From Amborella trichopoda (Eukaryota; Streptophyta; Magnoliopsida; Amborellales; Amborellaceae), in NCBI RefSeq assembly GCF_000471905.2, contig NW_006498192.1:2199069-2263068 (forward strand): DNA of 64,000 bases, read 5' to 3'. The notes under the pieces were generated by a model. The model was given only the letters and a program-made list of their open reading frames with translations. It made no database searches and had not been told where the DNA came from. This document shows positions 32,274 through 42,260 of the stretch, piece after piece (position 1 is the first letter of the stretch; each line of letters opens with the position of its first letter). The translations under genes and the position numbers were made by a program.

Positions 32274-34012
32274 AGTCAGGCTCAAAACATGAGTGGATGC
32301 TCAAAACTTACCCTAATTGATAAAAACCACAATTTAATTGAATTAAAATAAAAACCAAAAATGGGTGTAAAATTACAGTTTTGCCCCTCCCAAACAATAC
32401 ACGAAATTCCAAAAAAGCCCATGCTGCAATCATGGAACGTGTTTGATTTTCCTAAGATGATTCGAGGTTGCTCCGACGCCCTTATGGCCAAAAGATGATT
32501 ACTTCCTTGTTGGGCTCGGCATGATGATCAATTTGATACAAACTTCGAACCACGGATCATGTTGTTAGGCCACGATCATGCGACTTGAAATTTGTACGAA
32601 ACTCGAAAACTTTTGATCGACAGTACACTCATTTCTAGATGTATTTCCTTGGTTTCTTTACTAAATTGCAATGAGAATTCTATCATGATCAATTTGCAAT
32701 AAATGCAGCTTGATTTCGTGCTTGAACAAAGTGTTTATCCCCGATGCGAAATAAAGAGAAGCCAAGATAATAAGCCCTGATACATAAGTGAAATTTTGAA
32801 TAGTCTCGGAATGACTCAAAAAATCTTGAGAATGTTGATAAAGGTCTCCTAAGAACACCAGCTAAGTTTTGTCTCAATTCGACTAGTTTAAGGCAGTGCA
32901 GATGCAGAAATAGTTTTCGAAAAATAAGCCTCTATCGCCCGGAAACGGACCTTATAACTATAGCCCTATCATCAGAACGTAAAATGACCACGGGACCATT
33001 GCCATTGGATCCGAAATATCCCCTAAAGACCAAGTTTCGACTTGATCAGTCGTTCTTGGACCAAGTTATAGCTAAATTACCCGAAATGGGTAGGTCACAA
33101 GCTATTACCATGCGCCCTAAGCGAACCAATTTCCATTAATAGAAACTGTGTTCAAAGATTTCGAGCTCAACTTTGAGAGGCCGAATCTCTCACACCTCAA
33201 GCCAGATCGAGCTCAAATTTTACAGGCATGTTCATCTCATCCATCCGAGCATTTTGATACGTGGAACGACCCATGTCGTGGCTCGAGCCAAGAGGAAAAC
33301 ATGAGGGAAGATCGTGATTCAAGGCAAGATTGCAGGTTTCTAGCAGCAGCACACCTTGATCGACCATATCGTGGTGCTGCACGCCGGATCGACTCAAAAT
33401 CAGACCCATTACGAGCACAAGGTTTGAGGCTTCATCGGAGCCAAACTTCGCACGTAATGGAAGGTCAAATTCGACGCACGACGAGTACAAAGTTGCTGCA
33501 CTTTCCAGCCACCAGAAACCAAATTTCGGCAAAAAGAACAAAAATGGAAAATGGTCGTCCGAGCACCAAATCAACCCACGTTCGTCACCAAACGCTCACG
33601 ACGACTTGCTCGTCGATATTCAATGACGAAATCATCGAAAAAACATCGAGATATGCGGGTAGTCTTTAAACAAAGATCGCACGTTCCTCCTGATTTTCGC
33701 ACTTCATGATCGTGGCCCAAAGACCCGATCCGTGGGTCAAAAGTGGTATCAAAACGACAGTCTTCCGTAGCTGATCAAGAAAAGACTCATCTTTCGGTCG
33801 AACAGAGACCGGAAAGGCCCCGGACCAACCCGGGAAGATCGTAAGAGTACTTGGGCACAGTAGGGACTCAATTGAAAATCCATGGATTGTTGATGCAGGG
33901 GCATAATCATCATTTTGCCCCATTTTTTTAGAATTTCTTTAATTCACTAAATTGTCATTTTTTAGCAATTAGATCAACTTTTGATTGTACACCCATGTTG
34001 GGGCCCGACTTC

Positions 34013-34021
34013 TTTATAAAC
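34013..34021 (+). promoter_or_regulatory. TATA box of Tat-B LTR
   Basis: TTTATAAAC in the context GGGGCCCGACTTC before and TGTAAAAGGACTC after, matching the TATA context of Tat-A and Tat-C. The predicted transcription start would be near 34,045, placing the pyrimidine tract and hairpin array in the RNA leader. Confidence 0.7.
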
Positions 34022-34094
34022 AAGCACGCACCTCATGTAAAAGGACTCCCAAAGTTTCATCAATAAATTTCACTTTTCGCTTGAGATTTTGGTC

Positions 34095-34680
34095 ATGTCT
34101 TAGAGAGAGAGGAGAGAGAAGACTTTTGATGGTACCCCCAGGTGTAAGGTAAACTTTCTCTCTTCTTTCTCTCTCTTCTTTCTCTCTCTTCTTTCTCTCT
34201 CTTCTTTCTCTCTCTTCTTCTCTCTCTTCTTCTCTCTCTCTTCTTCTCTCTCTTCTTTCTCTTTCTTTTTTTTTCTCTTCCTTATCTCTCTTCTCTTTAT
34301 CTCTCTTTTCTCCCTCTCTTCTTTCTCTCTCTTCTTTCTCTCTTCATTCCCTTTTCTTTCTCTCTCTTCTTTCTCTCTCTTCTTTCTCTTTCTTCTTTTT
34401 TCTTTCGTTTTTCTCTCTTTCATCTTTCCCTCTCTTTCTTTCTTCTTTCCTTTTTTTTCTGTTTGGTCTTTCCTTCTATTTCTTCCTTCTTTCCTTTTCT
34501 TTCTTCTTTCTTTCCTTTCCTCTCTTTCTGCTTTCTTTTTCTTTTCTTCTCTCTTTCCTTTTCTCTCTTTCTTCTTCCTGTTTCTTTCTTCTCTCTTTCC
34601 TTTCCTCTTTCCCTTCGTTCCTTTCCTTTCTCTTCTCTTTCTTTTTCTCTCTGCTTCTTTCTCCTCTCATGTTTCCCTTA
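34095..34680. repeat. Pyrimidine tract of Tat-B LTR
   Basis: About 590 bp of C/T-rich repeats on + (TCTTTCTCTCTC units first, then CTTTCCTTTTC types), interrupted only by GGTACCCCCAGGTGTAAGGTAAA near 34,131-34,153. It corresponds to the purine tracts in the - strand copies. Confidence 0.9.
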
Positions 34681-34689
34681 GTCTATTGC

Positions 34690-35300
34690 GCGTGGCAGTG
34701 CATACTGTCGAGCGTGATGATCTCTCCTCTCCCTGTTCGTTGCGCATGGCAATGCAAATCCTGAGCGTGATTTTCTTCTTGCTCTCAGTCTGTGGTGCAT
34801 GGCAGTGCATATTGCCGAGCGTGACGATCTCTCCTCTCCTTATTCGTTGTGCACGGCAATGCAAATGCTGGGCATGATTTTCTTCTCTCTCAGTCTGCTA
34901 CGCGCGGCAGTGTGTACTGCCGAGCTTGATGTCCTCTTCTCTCTCTATCCATTGTTAATGGCAGTGCAAATGCCGAGCGTAACTTTCCTCTCCCTCACTA
35001 TTCGTTGCACATGGCATTGCAAAATGTTGAGCGCGATTTTCATCCCCCCTCTCTGTCCTTTGCGCACGGTAATGCATACTGCCGAGCGCGAGGTCCCTTT
35101 TCTGTCTCAGTCTAACAATTCATTATGCACGACAGTGCACACTGGCGAGCATGATGTTTGCTTCTCTCTCTATCTATCACGCATGGCAGCGTATACTGCC
35201 GAGTGTGATGTTTGCTTCTCTCTCTCTCTGTCGCACACGGTAGTGAACACTGCCGAGCGTGATCTTCCTTCCTCCCCACCTTTCTACCATGCACGGTAGC
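34690..35300 (+). repeat. Tat-B hairpin array, about 12 units of 50-60 bp
   Basis: Each unit has a GCGCATGGCAGTGCATACTGCCGAGCGTGA-like core (shown in parts: GCGCATGGCAGT, GCAT, ACTGCCGAGCGTGA) followed by a CT-rich spacer. The arms GGCAGT and ACTGCC pair around a 4-base loop. The unit at 34,906-34,921 is perfect with loop GTGT. Variants such as GGTAGT/ACTGCC keep pairing through a G-U. The sequence differs from the Tat-A hairpins although the position in the LTR is the same. Confidence 0.85.
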
Positions 35301-35354
35301 ACACACTGCTGAGAACTATTCCCTTTCTCTCTCATCTCCTTTGACTTGTTTGAC

Positions 35355-35705
35355 TAGAGGGCTGGTTGAGCCTTGCACCATCGTGCTAGTTCTGACATTG
35401 AGCAGTTTAGCCATTGTCCCGGACTAGTTACCATGCATGTCTAACTATCACACGAGGCTAGTCACCGTGTCAGGACAGTCGTCGTGCCAGTCTTGTCGTT
35501 GAGTAGTTTAGACTAGTTATCGTGCTCGTATAACTGTCGCGCAAGACCATCCATTGTGTCAGATTAGTCGCCACACCCGTCTTGTTATCGAGTAGTTTAT
35601 CCATTGTGGCGATTCAGTTACTGTGCCCGTCTAGCAGCCGCACTAAACCAGTCATCATGCTAATCTTGTCACTATGCCCGTCTAGCCGTCCAATCAAACG
35701 GCTTC
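35355..35705 (+). repeat. U5 module repeats of Tat-B LTR
   Basis: Three to four degenerate copies of a unit with GAGTAGTTTA, TTACTGTGCCCGTCTAGC and GTCGTGCCAGTCTTGTCG. It is the inverted counterpart of the two-unit module at 14,655-14,835 and 30,335-30,525, expanded here. Confidence 0.7.
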
Positions 35706-36384
35706 ATTTGAAGGTTCACCGAGAGCCAAGCTAACCTTCATCATTTCTCTCATTCTTCTTCTTCTTCTTGTCGCTACAAAATCTCCCTTCTTTGCCTCTA
35801 AAGAGTTGGGTGAAATCCAAACCAACTTCTGTCTCACTTTTCTCTGAAGAACTAGTTGAAAGACATACTAGCCGTCAAACCCTTCTTCCTTTTCTCTGTC
35901 ATTCCCTCTATCTCACCTCTCTCTTTCTAAAGTCCCACGTCAAGGAGACGTTGTACGGCTGTCGAATTAACATGGACTCTCTTATGTTATTTCTTTCACT
36001 TATCCTCAAGTGCACATGCACGTGTGTGTTCACCCTATGACAAGGTGGGGTCCTCCACTTGTCTGTACTCTAATGTATATGGGTTTTGCAGGTAAGAAGA
36101 AAACATGTTAAGGGAAGCAATTTCAAACCAACCACAAGCTAGGGGGCATTCTTCGTTCTCTAAGAGGGCGCCCACGTGAGTCAGCCCGAGCCCGTTACGG
36201 ACGCACACGAGGTGAGTTTCGCCTTGCGACCCTAATTCCTTTCTCATCAGTTGGTATTCCTACCCGTATCTTCTTCACACGGTTCTCGAGAGAGCGATCT
36301 CAGGACCCAGGTCCATCTCGAACTCGGAGCCACGTCACCAGGTCAACCCAACCCAGATGGAGTGATCGAGGCACCCAACCATCT

Positions 36385-36403
36385 TGGCGACTCCACTGGG
36401 GAC
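36385..36403 (+). other. Tat-B primer-binding site
   Basis: TGGCGACTCCACTGGGGAC, three bases after the LTR end ACCA. It is the best-conserved PBS of the three copies. Confidence 0.85.
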
Positions 36404-37683
36404 ATGCTACCCCATCGTCGGGTCATTCTTGTTTGGCCTTTCTTTTCTTTTGTTTTCCTGCTTATTAACATACACATGTCTTCTGGGTTGTTTAACCCGT
36501 TCATCTGAGTTGGGGATTTTATGATCCCCACACTCCTAAATTCTTCTTGATTATAAGTTTCTCGAACCTCATTCTCGACCTTCCTTCTGAGCGAGGACCC
36601 GGTATCACGCTCTCAGGTTCTTACCTGGATTGGTGCGAGGAGGGACTCAAAAGTCCATCACTCCCCATCTTCTGGCATTGGTGGACCCTCCATTAGCGCA
36701 CTTTGCATATGTGGCAAATTAACCATTGCACACCACATGCACCCTGCTACCGGCAAGTCACTTGTTGATCCCACTGCTCAAGGCAACCGAAAGGTAGTCC
36801 CTTCCCTTCCTATGCATAGCAGCTTAGCTGTCAATGCGATTGCGGGTCGTCAAAAGGCCACCCCCATGGTTCGCCACATCGGGCCCCTGTAACAAGAGGC
36901 TTGACACACATAAGAGTATGTCCTAAGGCTACCACCTCCCACACGTGCACCAAGGCTCGTGGCCCTTCCACTCGAGCCACACTTTGGGGCGACCCAAGGG
37001 CTGCCTTGAACCACTGTCCAGGTTCAAGTATTCTCGAACCAGGCCCAGTATACCTGATGCATACATATCAAACTACTCGAGGTAGTCCTCTAATTGCACT
37101 CAGCCAAGTATAAGAGAAACGACCCCCCCGGTTGTCCCTCTCAGCACATGCCTGCTCACTCTGTGAGGGGTGGTCACAAGGCCAATCCTTCAGAAACACA
37201 TGCTCGTGATACTCAGCCTCATAAGGCTGAACCTACTGCTCGAGGCAGGGTTGACCCTCAGGCTACTTGAAACGCACACGCACCGCCACCACAAACTGCA
37301 TCAAGCTCCAGACCAAGAGCTCACTGGCAGTTGTCTCCTCCCCCATTCATCCCTTCTCCACCAGTCGAACCGCTTAGGACTTAGTACTCCAAGGCCTTTC
37401 CGAAGGCACCCTTTTGCGGTACCCTCTCCCGACCGGCCCGACCTTTGGAGCTCATAAGAGAGCACGGGGCAAGACTCCCCTCGGAGATGAGGTCTTCCAT
37501 CCCCCGTCTCCCTCAAAGCCAAGGTAGAAGCTAGAACTAGCCCCTATCTCTAGCCCACATCCTTCGCTGCACCTAATAGAGACAGCCTTATCGTGCTCAA
37601 TGTCAGAAGACCATCCTCGATCTCAGTTCTTGAACGAGGTACACCAGAGCCTGAGAGCCAAATATGACTAGGACATACGAATA
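36404..37683 (+). pseudogene. Tat-B leader region and ORF1-like frame
   Basis: Between PBS and gag. The start resembles the other copies (GGACTCAAAAGTCC near 36,637, corresponding to the ARGDxKxP block). Further on is a Pro/His-rich stretch with HARDTQPHKAEPTARG near 37,197-37,250 and a Pro/Arg-rich part up to 37,500. Several stops and frame changes are present, so no single frame exceeds 100 codons. I recognise no domain. It is the counterpart of 28,690-29,654 (Tat-A) and 46,575-47,093 (Tat-C). Confidence 0.5.
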
Positions 37684-38960
37684 GTGCCAAGGGAAGAACC
37701 CAAGAAGTTCAGGGCAAGAAAACTTGCTGACCTCCTAGCAGAAAATCCCTTCTATCCCTTACAACCTGGAGAAGAACCTAAGGTAGAAGGACTAGGACCC
37801 TGCATGGTCATCAACATCACAGGAGACGACTCAAGTGTACAATGCATGTGGTTCCAAGACCGTCGAGAACCGGTCTTGACCCGATCAGTGTACAAGGCTC
37901 GAGCCCTGTTGTGGCATGTCGAACCTTTCTAACCGACCTACCACAACCAATTCGAAAGGCATGCAAGACACTGACCACGCAAGAAACCGAACTCCCTAAG
38001 GAGAGGGTCAACGTAATTGTCATCAATGACCCTAATGATGAACAAGAGGATCGAATGAATAGATTTGAACAAATTATGCGTAAAATGATGGACAAGATCG
38101 AGCTCATCGAAAGTACTCGGCCCCCTGTGAACTCATCCAGTCAGGGTACTAATTCTCCACATCCAACCGAGCCGGTCCTAAGGCTGCCACCTCCTTCAAA
38201 TGACCATTTCTTCCCTCGTCAGGTCTCTCAAGCTAACATTGATGCTATGGTCACCCACAGCTTGCGAGGAAGCCAAATTTCGGTCATACAAGGCCCAACC
38301 CTCTATCAGAAGCCCAATCCCTCCTATATTGTTCAGCTCTCGTTTCCCCATAATTACCAAAAGGGAAACTCTTGCTTTTCAATGGTATGATCTCCCCTCA
38401 TCAGCATATTTCACATTTCTATTCGGCATGTCAAGAGATAGCAGCTGATGGGAGACTCCTTCTCCGTCAGTTTGTCGACACTCTTGACGGGCCAGCATTC
38501 AAGTGGTATGCTCGTCTCCCCCCAAACTCTGTCCAGACCTGGAAAGAAATGGAGAAATTCTTCTACAAACGCCTCTATGAGGTTGAAAGGGAAGTTCAGG
38601 CTATGGAGCTTCTCACATTGACCTAGGACCCAGATGAGCCTATTGATCAATTCATTGCAAGATGGAGGAATCGGGCTGCACAACAAGCTAATCCCGTGCT
38701 TGAAATTGAGGCAGTCTAAACCTGCGTAGGCAACATGCGGCCAGAAATTTCCCTGCATGTTGAGGCTTTGAACCCAACTTCCATATCAGATCTGATCTCA
38801 AAATCAGTCCGTATAGAGAGCCTCTTCAAGCAATCATCGAAAGGAGGAAACAACTGTAGCTCAGGCAATACTCGATCCAATGCCCAGGGCAGTCAGCAAA
38901 AGGGAGTGGTCAGTACAGCCGTCACTGTATCAGACCCCAAGGAGGCCTCCCCTCAACCCT
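37684..38960 (+). pseudogene. Tat-B gag
   Basis: Starts in one frame with KKFRARKLADLLAENPF and QDRREPVLTRSVYKA, the latter matched in Tat-C by QDRQEPVLTRSTYKA. It then shifts frame to VNVIVINDPNDEQEDRMNRF, NIDAMVTHSLRGSQI and LYQKPNPSYI. A further frame carries HFYSACQEIAADGRLLLRQF, GPAFKWYARLPPN, MEKFFYKRLYEVEREVQAME, the core of the Ty3-type gag domain. After a stop (TAG at 38,624) come DPDEPIDQFIARW and MRPEISLHVEALNPTSI. Three frames and at least two in-frame stops are needed, so it cannot be translated. Confidence 0.85.
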
Positions 38961-38976
38961 AGACTTCTCCAAAGGG

Positions 38977-39300
38977 GTGAACCCCACAAATGCTCAAGCA
39001 ATGCCTCAAGCAGGGCAACAACAATCTCAGGCTTGTAATAGTGTGCCTCCATCTCCGAACCTCTATGGGAAAGATTTACGAGCAGAGAAGAGAACAAAAG
39101 TTTATAGCTTCAATAAGGAGTGGGTACCAGCCCTGCTTCGGATATTGCTAGATCAACAGATGGTTGTCCTACTTGAGTTGAAACAGCCAGAAGAAGCTGG
39201 TCTTGTCAACAACCTAAACTACTGTGCTTACCATAAAATATTGGAACATCCTGTCCAAGACTGCTTTACCCTCCAAGATCATATTGAAGATTTGACCTAG
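38977..39300 (+). pseudogene. Tat-B gag C-terminus with first CHHC knuckle
   Basis: Gln-rich linker, then LNYCAYHKILEHPVQDC (knuckle C-x2-H-x4-H-x4-C) and FTLQDHIEDLT, ending at a TAG at 39,298. The reading continues after the stop with QLENLKKEFATAEETHMVTV, which matches the block after the first knuckle in Tat-A and Tat-C. Confidence 0.8.
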
Positions 39301-39360
39301 AAGGGGTAGATACAGCTTGAGAATCTCAAGAAGGAATTCGCGACGGCTGAAGAAACTCAC

Positions 39361-39974
39361 ATGGTGACAGTACAAGAAGAAATGAACAAGAATATCATCT
39401 GGAAAACCTGCCACCAAATCTTCTTCAGCCGTTGTACTGCATGATGCTCCAAGTAGGGGTCATCACACCAAAGCCATCCGTATAGCCCAAGCACCTCCCC
39501 TGAGGGGTAAGAAAACTCTGTTGCCCATATCATCATATACGAGGTCACAGTTTAGATGAGTGCTTCACCTTTCAAGCCATAATGAAAGAAAAAGTACAAG
39601 AGGGACTCTTCATTGCCCCTATTCCATACGGTCATGACAGACCACCGTCACCAGAAGTCATTCAAGCATGGTGACAGTACAAGAAGAAGATGAACAAGAA
39701 TATCATCTGGAAAACCTGGCACCAGATCTTCTCCAGTCGTTGTACTGCATGATGCTCCAAGTAGGGGACATCACACCAAAGCCATCCGTATAGCCCAGGC
39801 ACCTCCCCCGAGGAACAAGAAAACTCTGGTGCCCGTATCACCAGATACGAGGTCACACTCTATATGAGTGCTTCGCCTTTCGAGCCATAATGAAGGAAAA
39901 AGTACAAGAAAGACCCTTCATTGCCCCTATTCCAGATGATCATGATAGACCGTCGTCACCTGAAGCCGTTCAAA
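39361..39974 (+). repeat. 307-bp tandem duplication carrying a second knuckle
   Basis: Unit 1 (39,361-39,667) and unit 2 (39,668-39,974) are about 90% identical, from ATGGTGACAGTACAAGAAGAA to TCACC(A/T)GAAG. Each encodes a knuckle: CPYHHIRGHSLDEC (39,522-39,563) and CPYHQIRGHTLYEC (39,830-39,871). The period is 307-308 bp, not a multiple of three, so the duplication breaks the frame. Unit 2 runs into the long frame that follows. Confidence 0.9.
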
Positions 39975-40828
39975 CACAGACCTCCTTTGGGAACACGCGG
40001 CTTGATTCTTCTGATTCAGACGAACCTTTAACTTCTCAACCATGGCAAGTCTATCGAGGACGAAACAGAAATAGGTCCATGAGAAGGGAGGCGGTTTGCC
40101 AAGCAAACCCAGCTCCCAAGCCACATGAGCGTGATCAGCCTGCTTCTATTCATGAAAAAGGTAAAAGGAGACAAGCGCCAAGGGCCGTTATCGAAAGAAG
40201 AAAACCCCTCAGCACCAGACATGGTAGATTTTCTCGAGCCCTTTCCTCCATTAACAATTTTGCGGGATTCTTCCCCATGTTAAGCACTGTCACTAATCAA
40301 GACTCGATGTCCAGTCAAGCGCATATCTCTGAGCCTTCCTCTCCTTCGACTCCCAAAGCATTCAATAAGGGTGATGGCATTAAAAGAACCCCCCAATGGT
40401 CCAAGCAGAGTGAAGACCTAAAAGATCCCCTGCACACGTCCACGTCCGGTGATGACATTAAAAGCTATTTAGATCGGTCCAATCTGAGTGATAACCCTAA
40501 AAGCTCTCCCTCATTCTCTGCTTCTAGTTCCTCTAAACCTTCTTCTTCTTCTTCAGGTACAACACACGAATGCCTAGACTTCGAGGCCCTTGATGAAGAA
40601 TTGAAAAGTTACAACATCAACAAGTGGCATCAAAAGCAAGTAAAGAAGATAGTGGCCCAAGCAGCTGGATTCCTGACGGTCGCTGACGCTCTGGCATCTC
40701 ATGCCAACACAAAGCTTCCTCCCACCATTGGGGAACTCAGCAAGCAGCGCAAGAATCACGATCCCAAGAGACCCATATGGCCTCCTAAGCTCGACTTCGA
40801 GCAACGACTGAAAGAGTCAAGTGGATAG
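39890..40828 (+). pseudogene. Tat-B hydrophilic linker protein, 312 codons
   Basis: The longest open frame in Tat-B, in frame with the upstream second-copy knuckle. It continues FRAIMKEKVQERPFIAPIP and is Ser/Pro/Lys-rich with no enzyme motif. Internal short repeats: GDGIKRTPQ, EDLKDPLHTSTS, GDDIKSYLD, DNPKSSPSFS, that is a D-I/L-K-x-x-P unit about every 18-20 residues. It then has a Ser run (SSSSKPSSSSS) and a Lys-rich helix-like part (ELKSYNINKWHQKQVKKIV). Tat-C has the same unit type (GDDIKTTPQ, HDLKYPLL, DDVKSCPG) at 43,330-43,460. Function unknown. It lies where a protease would be expected. Confidence 0.6.
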
Positions 40829-41193
40829 AGCTCCCATTCTCATGAAGCCCGCAACACAATACAGATCGTCATCCCAAACCTTACAACCTCTTCAAGCAAA
40901 CCTGGTTGTATAGCAAAGTCAGTCGTAACCCCAAAACAATTCTTCATTACCTCAATCTACTTCTCAGCTTCCATACTACCCAAATCTGTGGTGGGTCCAG
41001 AAGATCAAAGAGCTGATGATAACAAAGACAAGTATGACGTGGTGGCTGTCTCTAATATCACTGAAACACAGGGCCCTGCTCTTTATGAGCCATGCTCTTG
41101 CATTTGACCTAGCTGCCTCACAATGCACCTTGTACGCTCCCTCTCCTTGAAGCAGACCCTTCCTCGGTCAAACAAGAAACTAATGCGGTTATC
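40829..41193 (+). other. Tat-B stretch with no recognisable protease
   Basis: Between the hydrophilic frame and the pre-RT block. Frames read KYDVVAVSNITETQGPALY and MHLVRSLSL among stops. I do not find an aspartic protease D(T/S)G box or its flanking hydrophobic strands. Confidence 0.4.
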
Positions 41194-42260
41194 ATGTTTC
41201 ATACCATCAAATCCTCATTCAAGGAGGAGATGTCAAGAGCATGGGTACTTTCATTCGAGGTTAACGAAGAACCCTCGGGATTATCAACCGAAGAGGAGAT
41301 AGAAATCCAAGAAGCCCCCGAAGAATGGAAGAAGGGCAGGCTGCGGCCGATGATCTCGAGGATAAAGTTGGGAGATGAAGTTGATCGAAGGCCAACTTTT
41401 ATTTCGGCCAACATGACACCAGAAGAGAAAGAAAGTTATATTGCTTTCTTGCCTAAAAATCGAGATGCCTTTGCCTGACATTACCATGAGATGCCCGGTC
41501 CGGACCCCCAAATTGTAGTGCATCGACTTGGCATCAACCCATCTTTCAAGCCCTTAAAACAGAAGTCAAGAAGATTTTGGCATGACCTATATATGCATAT
41601 CGATGCTGAAGTGAATAAACTTAGGGAAGCAGGCTTTATCTAAGAAGTCAAATACCCAAAATGGCTTGCAAACGTTGTTCCGGTTAAAAAGAAGAATGGG
41701 AAAATCAGGGTCTGCATTGACTTCCGTGACTTAAACGTTGCTTGTCAAAAAGATGACTTTCCGTTGTCATTCACAGAAATGCTTATCAACTCTACGGCCC
41801 ATTGCCAAATCTTCTCTTTCATGGATGGATACTCAGGGTATAATCAAATAAATATGGCACCAGAAGACGAGGAGGCCACCGCCTTCCTGACTCCTAAAGG
41901 GATCTTCTGTTACATGATGATGCCATTCGGATTGAAGAATGTCGAAGCCACATACCAGCAAGAAATGACTGCCATTTTTAAAGATATGCTACACAAGGAG
42001 GTGGAAATTACGTCGATGACTTGGTGGTAAAATCTAAGAACAAGGAGGTTCACATGCGTGACCTTGAGTGAGTGTTTGAGTGGTTTCACTAGCACCAACT
42101 CAAAAAGAATCCCTTGAAGTGCACCTTCGGTGAACGTTCAGGAAAATTTTTGGGGTTTATTGTCAGGTTTCAAGGGTTGGAAATCGAACCTGTTAAGATC
42201 AAAGCAATCAAAGAAATCCCACCGCCAACAACGCTTCGAGAGCTCCGATCTTTACAGGGC
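41194..42260 (+). pseudogene. Tat-B pre-RT block and reverse transcriptase
   Basis: Pre-RT: MSRAWVLSFEVNEEPSGLS, EEWKKGRLRPMI and IKLGDEVDRRPTFI, ending FAxHYHEMPG after a TGA at 41,476. RT order: YPKWLANVVPVKKKNGKI, RVCIDFRDLNVACQKDDFP, HCQIFSFMDGYSGYNQINM, EDEEATAFLTPKGIF, MMPFGLKNVEATYQQEM, then NYVDDLVVKS after a 1-bp loss at about 42,009, and SGKFLGFIVRFQGLEIEP. The active-site YVDD is intact in sequence. Defects: TAA at 41,641, the frameshift before YVDD, TGA at about 42,069 and TAG at about 42,090. It aligns with Tat-A RT throughout. Confidence 0.9.

Larger units (their letters stand above)
14126..32731 (-). mobile_element. Tat-A: large Ty3/gypsy (Tat/Ogre-like) retrotransposon
   Basis: On the - strand the order is: truncated 5' LTR (32,731-29,838), PBS, leader frame, gag, knuckles, hydrophilic linker, RT, RNase H, second RNase H, integrase, 4.4-kb repetitive 3' region, 3' LTR (about 18,066-14,126). 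Integrase after RT and RNase H marks Ty3/gypsy. The second RNase H, long 3' region and long LTRs match the Tat clade. The two LTRs differ substantially, an estimated 80-85% identity by eye, so insertion is old. Every coding part has frameshifts or stops. Its left LTR sits in the Copia-1 3' LTR, so Tat-A inserted after Copia-1. Confidence 0.85.
29838..32731 (-). repeat. Tat-A 5' LTR, truncated
   Basis: Collinear with the 3' LTR from TGGTTAGATGTCTCG to GCTTGATTTCGTGCTTGAAC, the equivalent of 17,166 in the 3' LTR. There the sequence switches to TGTTTATCCCCGATG, which is the Tat-B LTR in opposite orientation. About 0.9 kb of U3 is missing, and I did not find it elsewhere in the window. Confidence 0.85.
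32732..36381 (+). repeat. Tat-B 5' LTR
   Basis: The reverse complement matches the Tat-A 3' LTR and Tat-C LTR. The right end reads GGCACCCAACCA, then TCT, then the PBS, mirroring the other copies. The left end TGTTTATCCCCGATGCG could be the true LTR start, because it begins TG, or a truncation about 70 bp inside. CAAAG precedes it. The order is U3, TATA at 34,013, pyrimidine tract, hairpin array, module repeats and conserved U5. Confidence 0.8.

Noticed and set aside
29838..36381. One 6.5-kb LTR shared by Tat-A and Tat-B
   Set aside because: The two ends are inverted copies of each other and the orientation switches at 32,731, so these are two LTRs meeting, not one.
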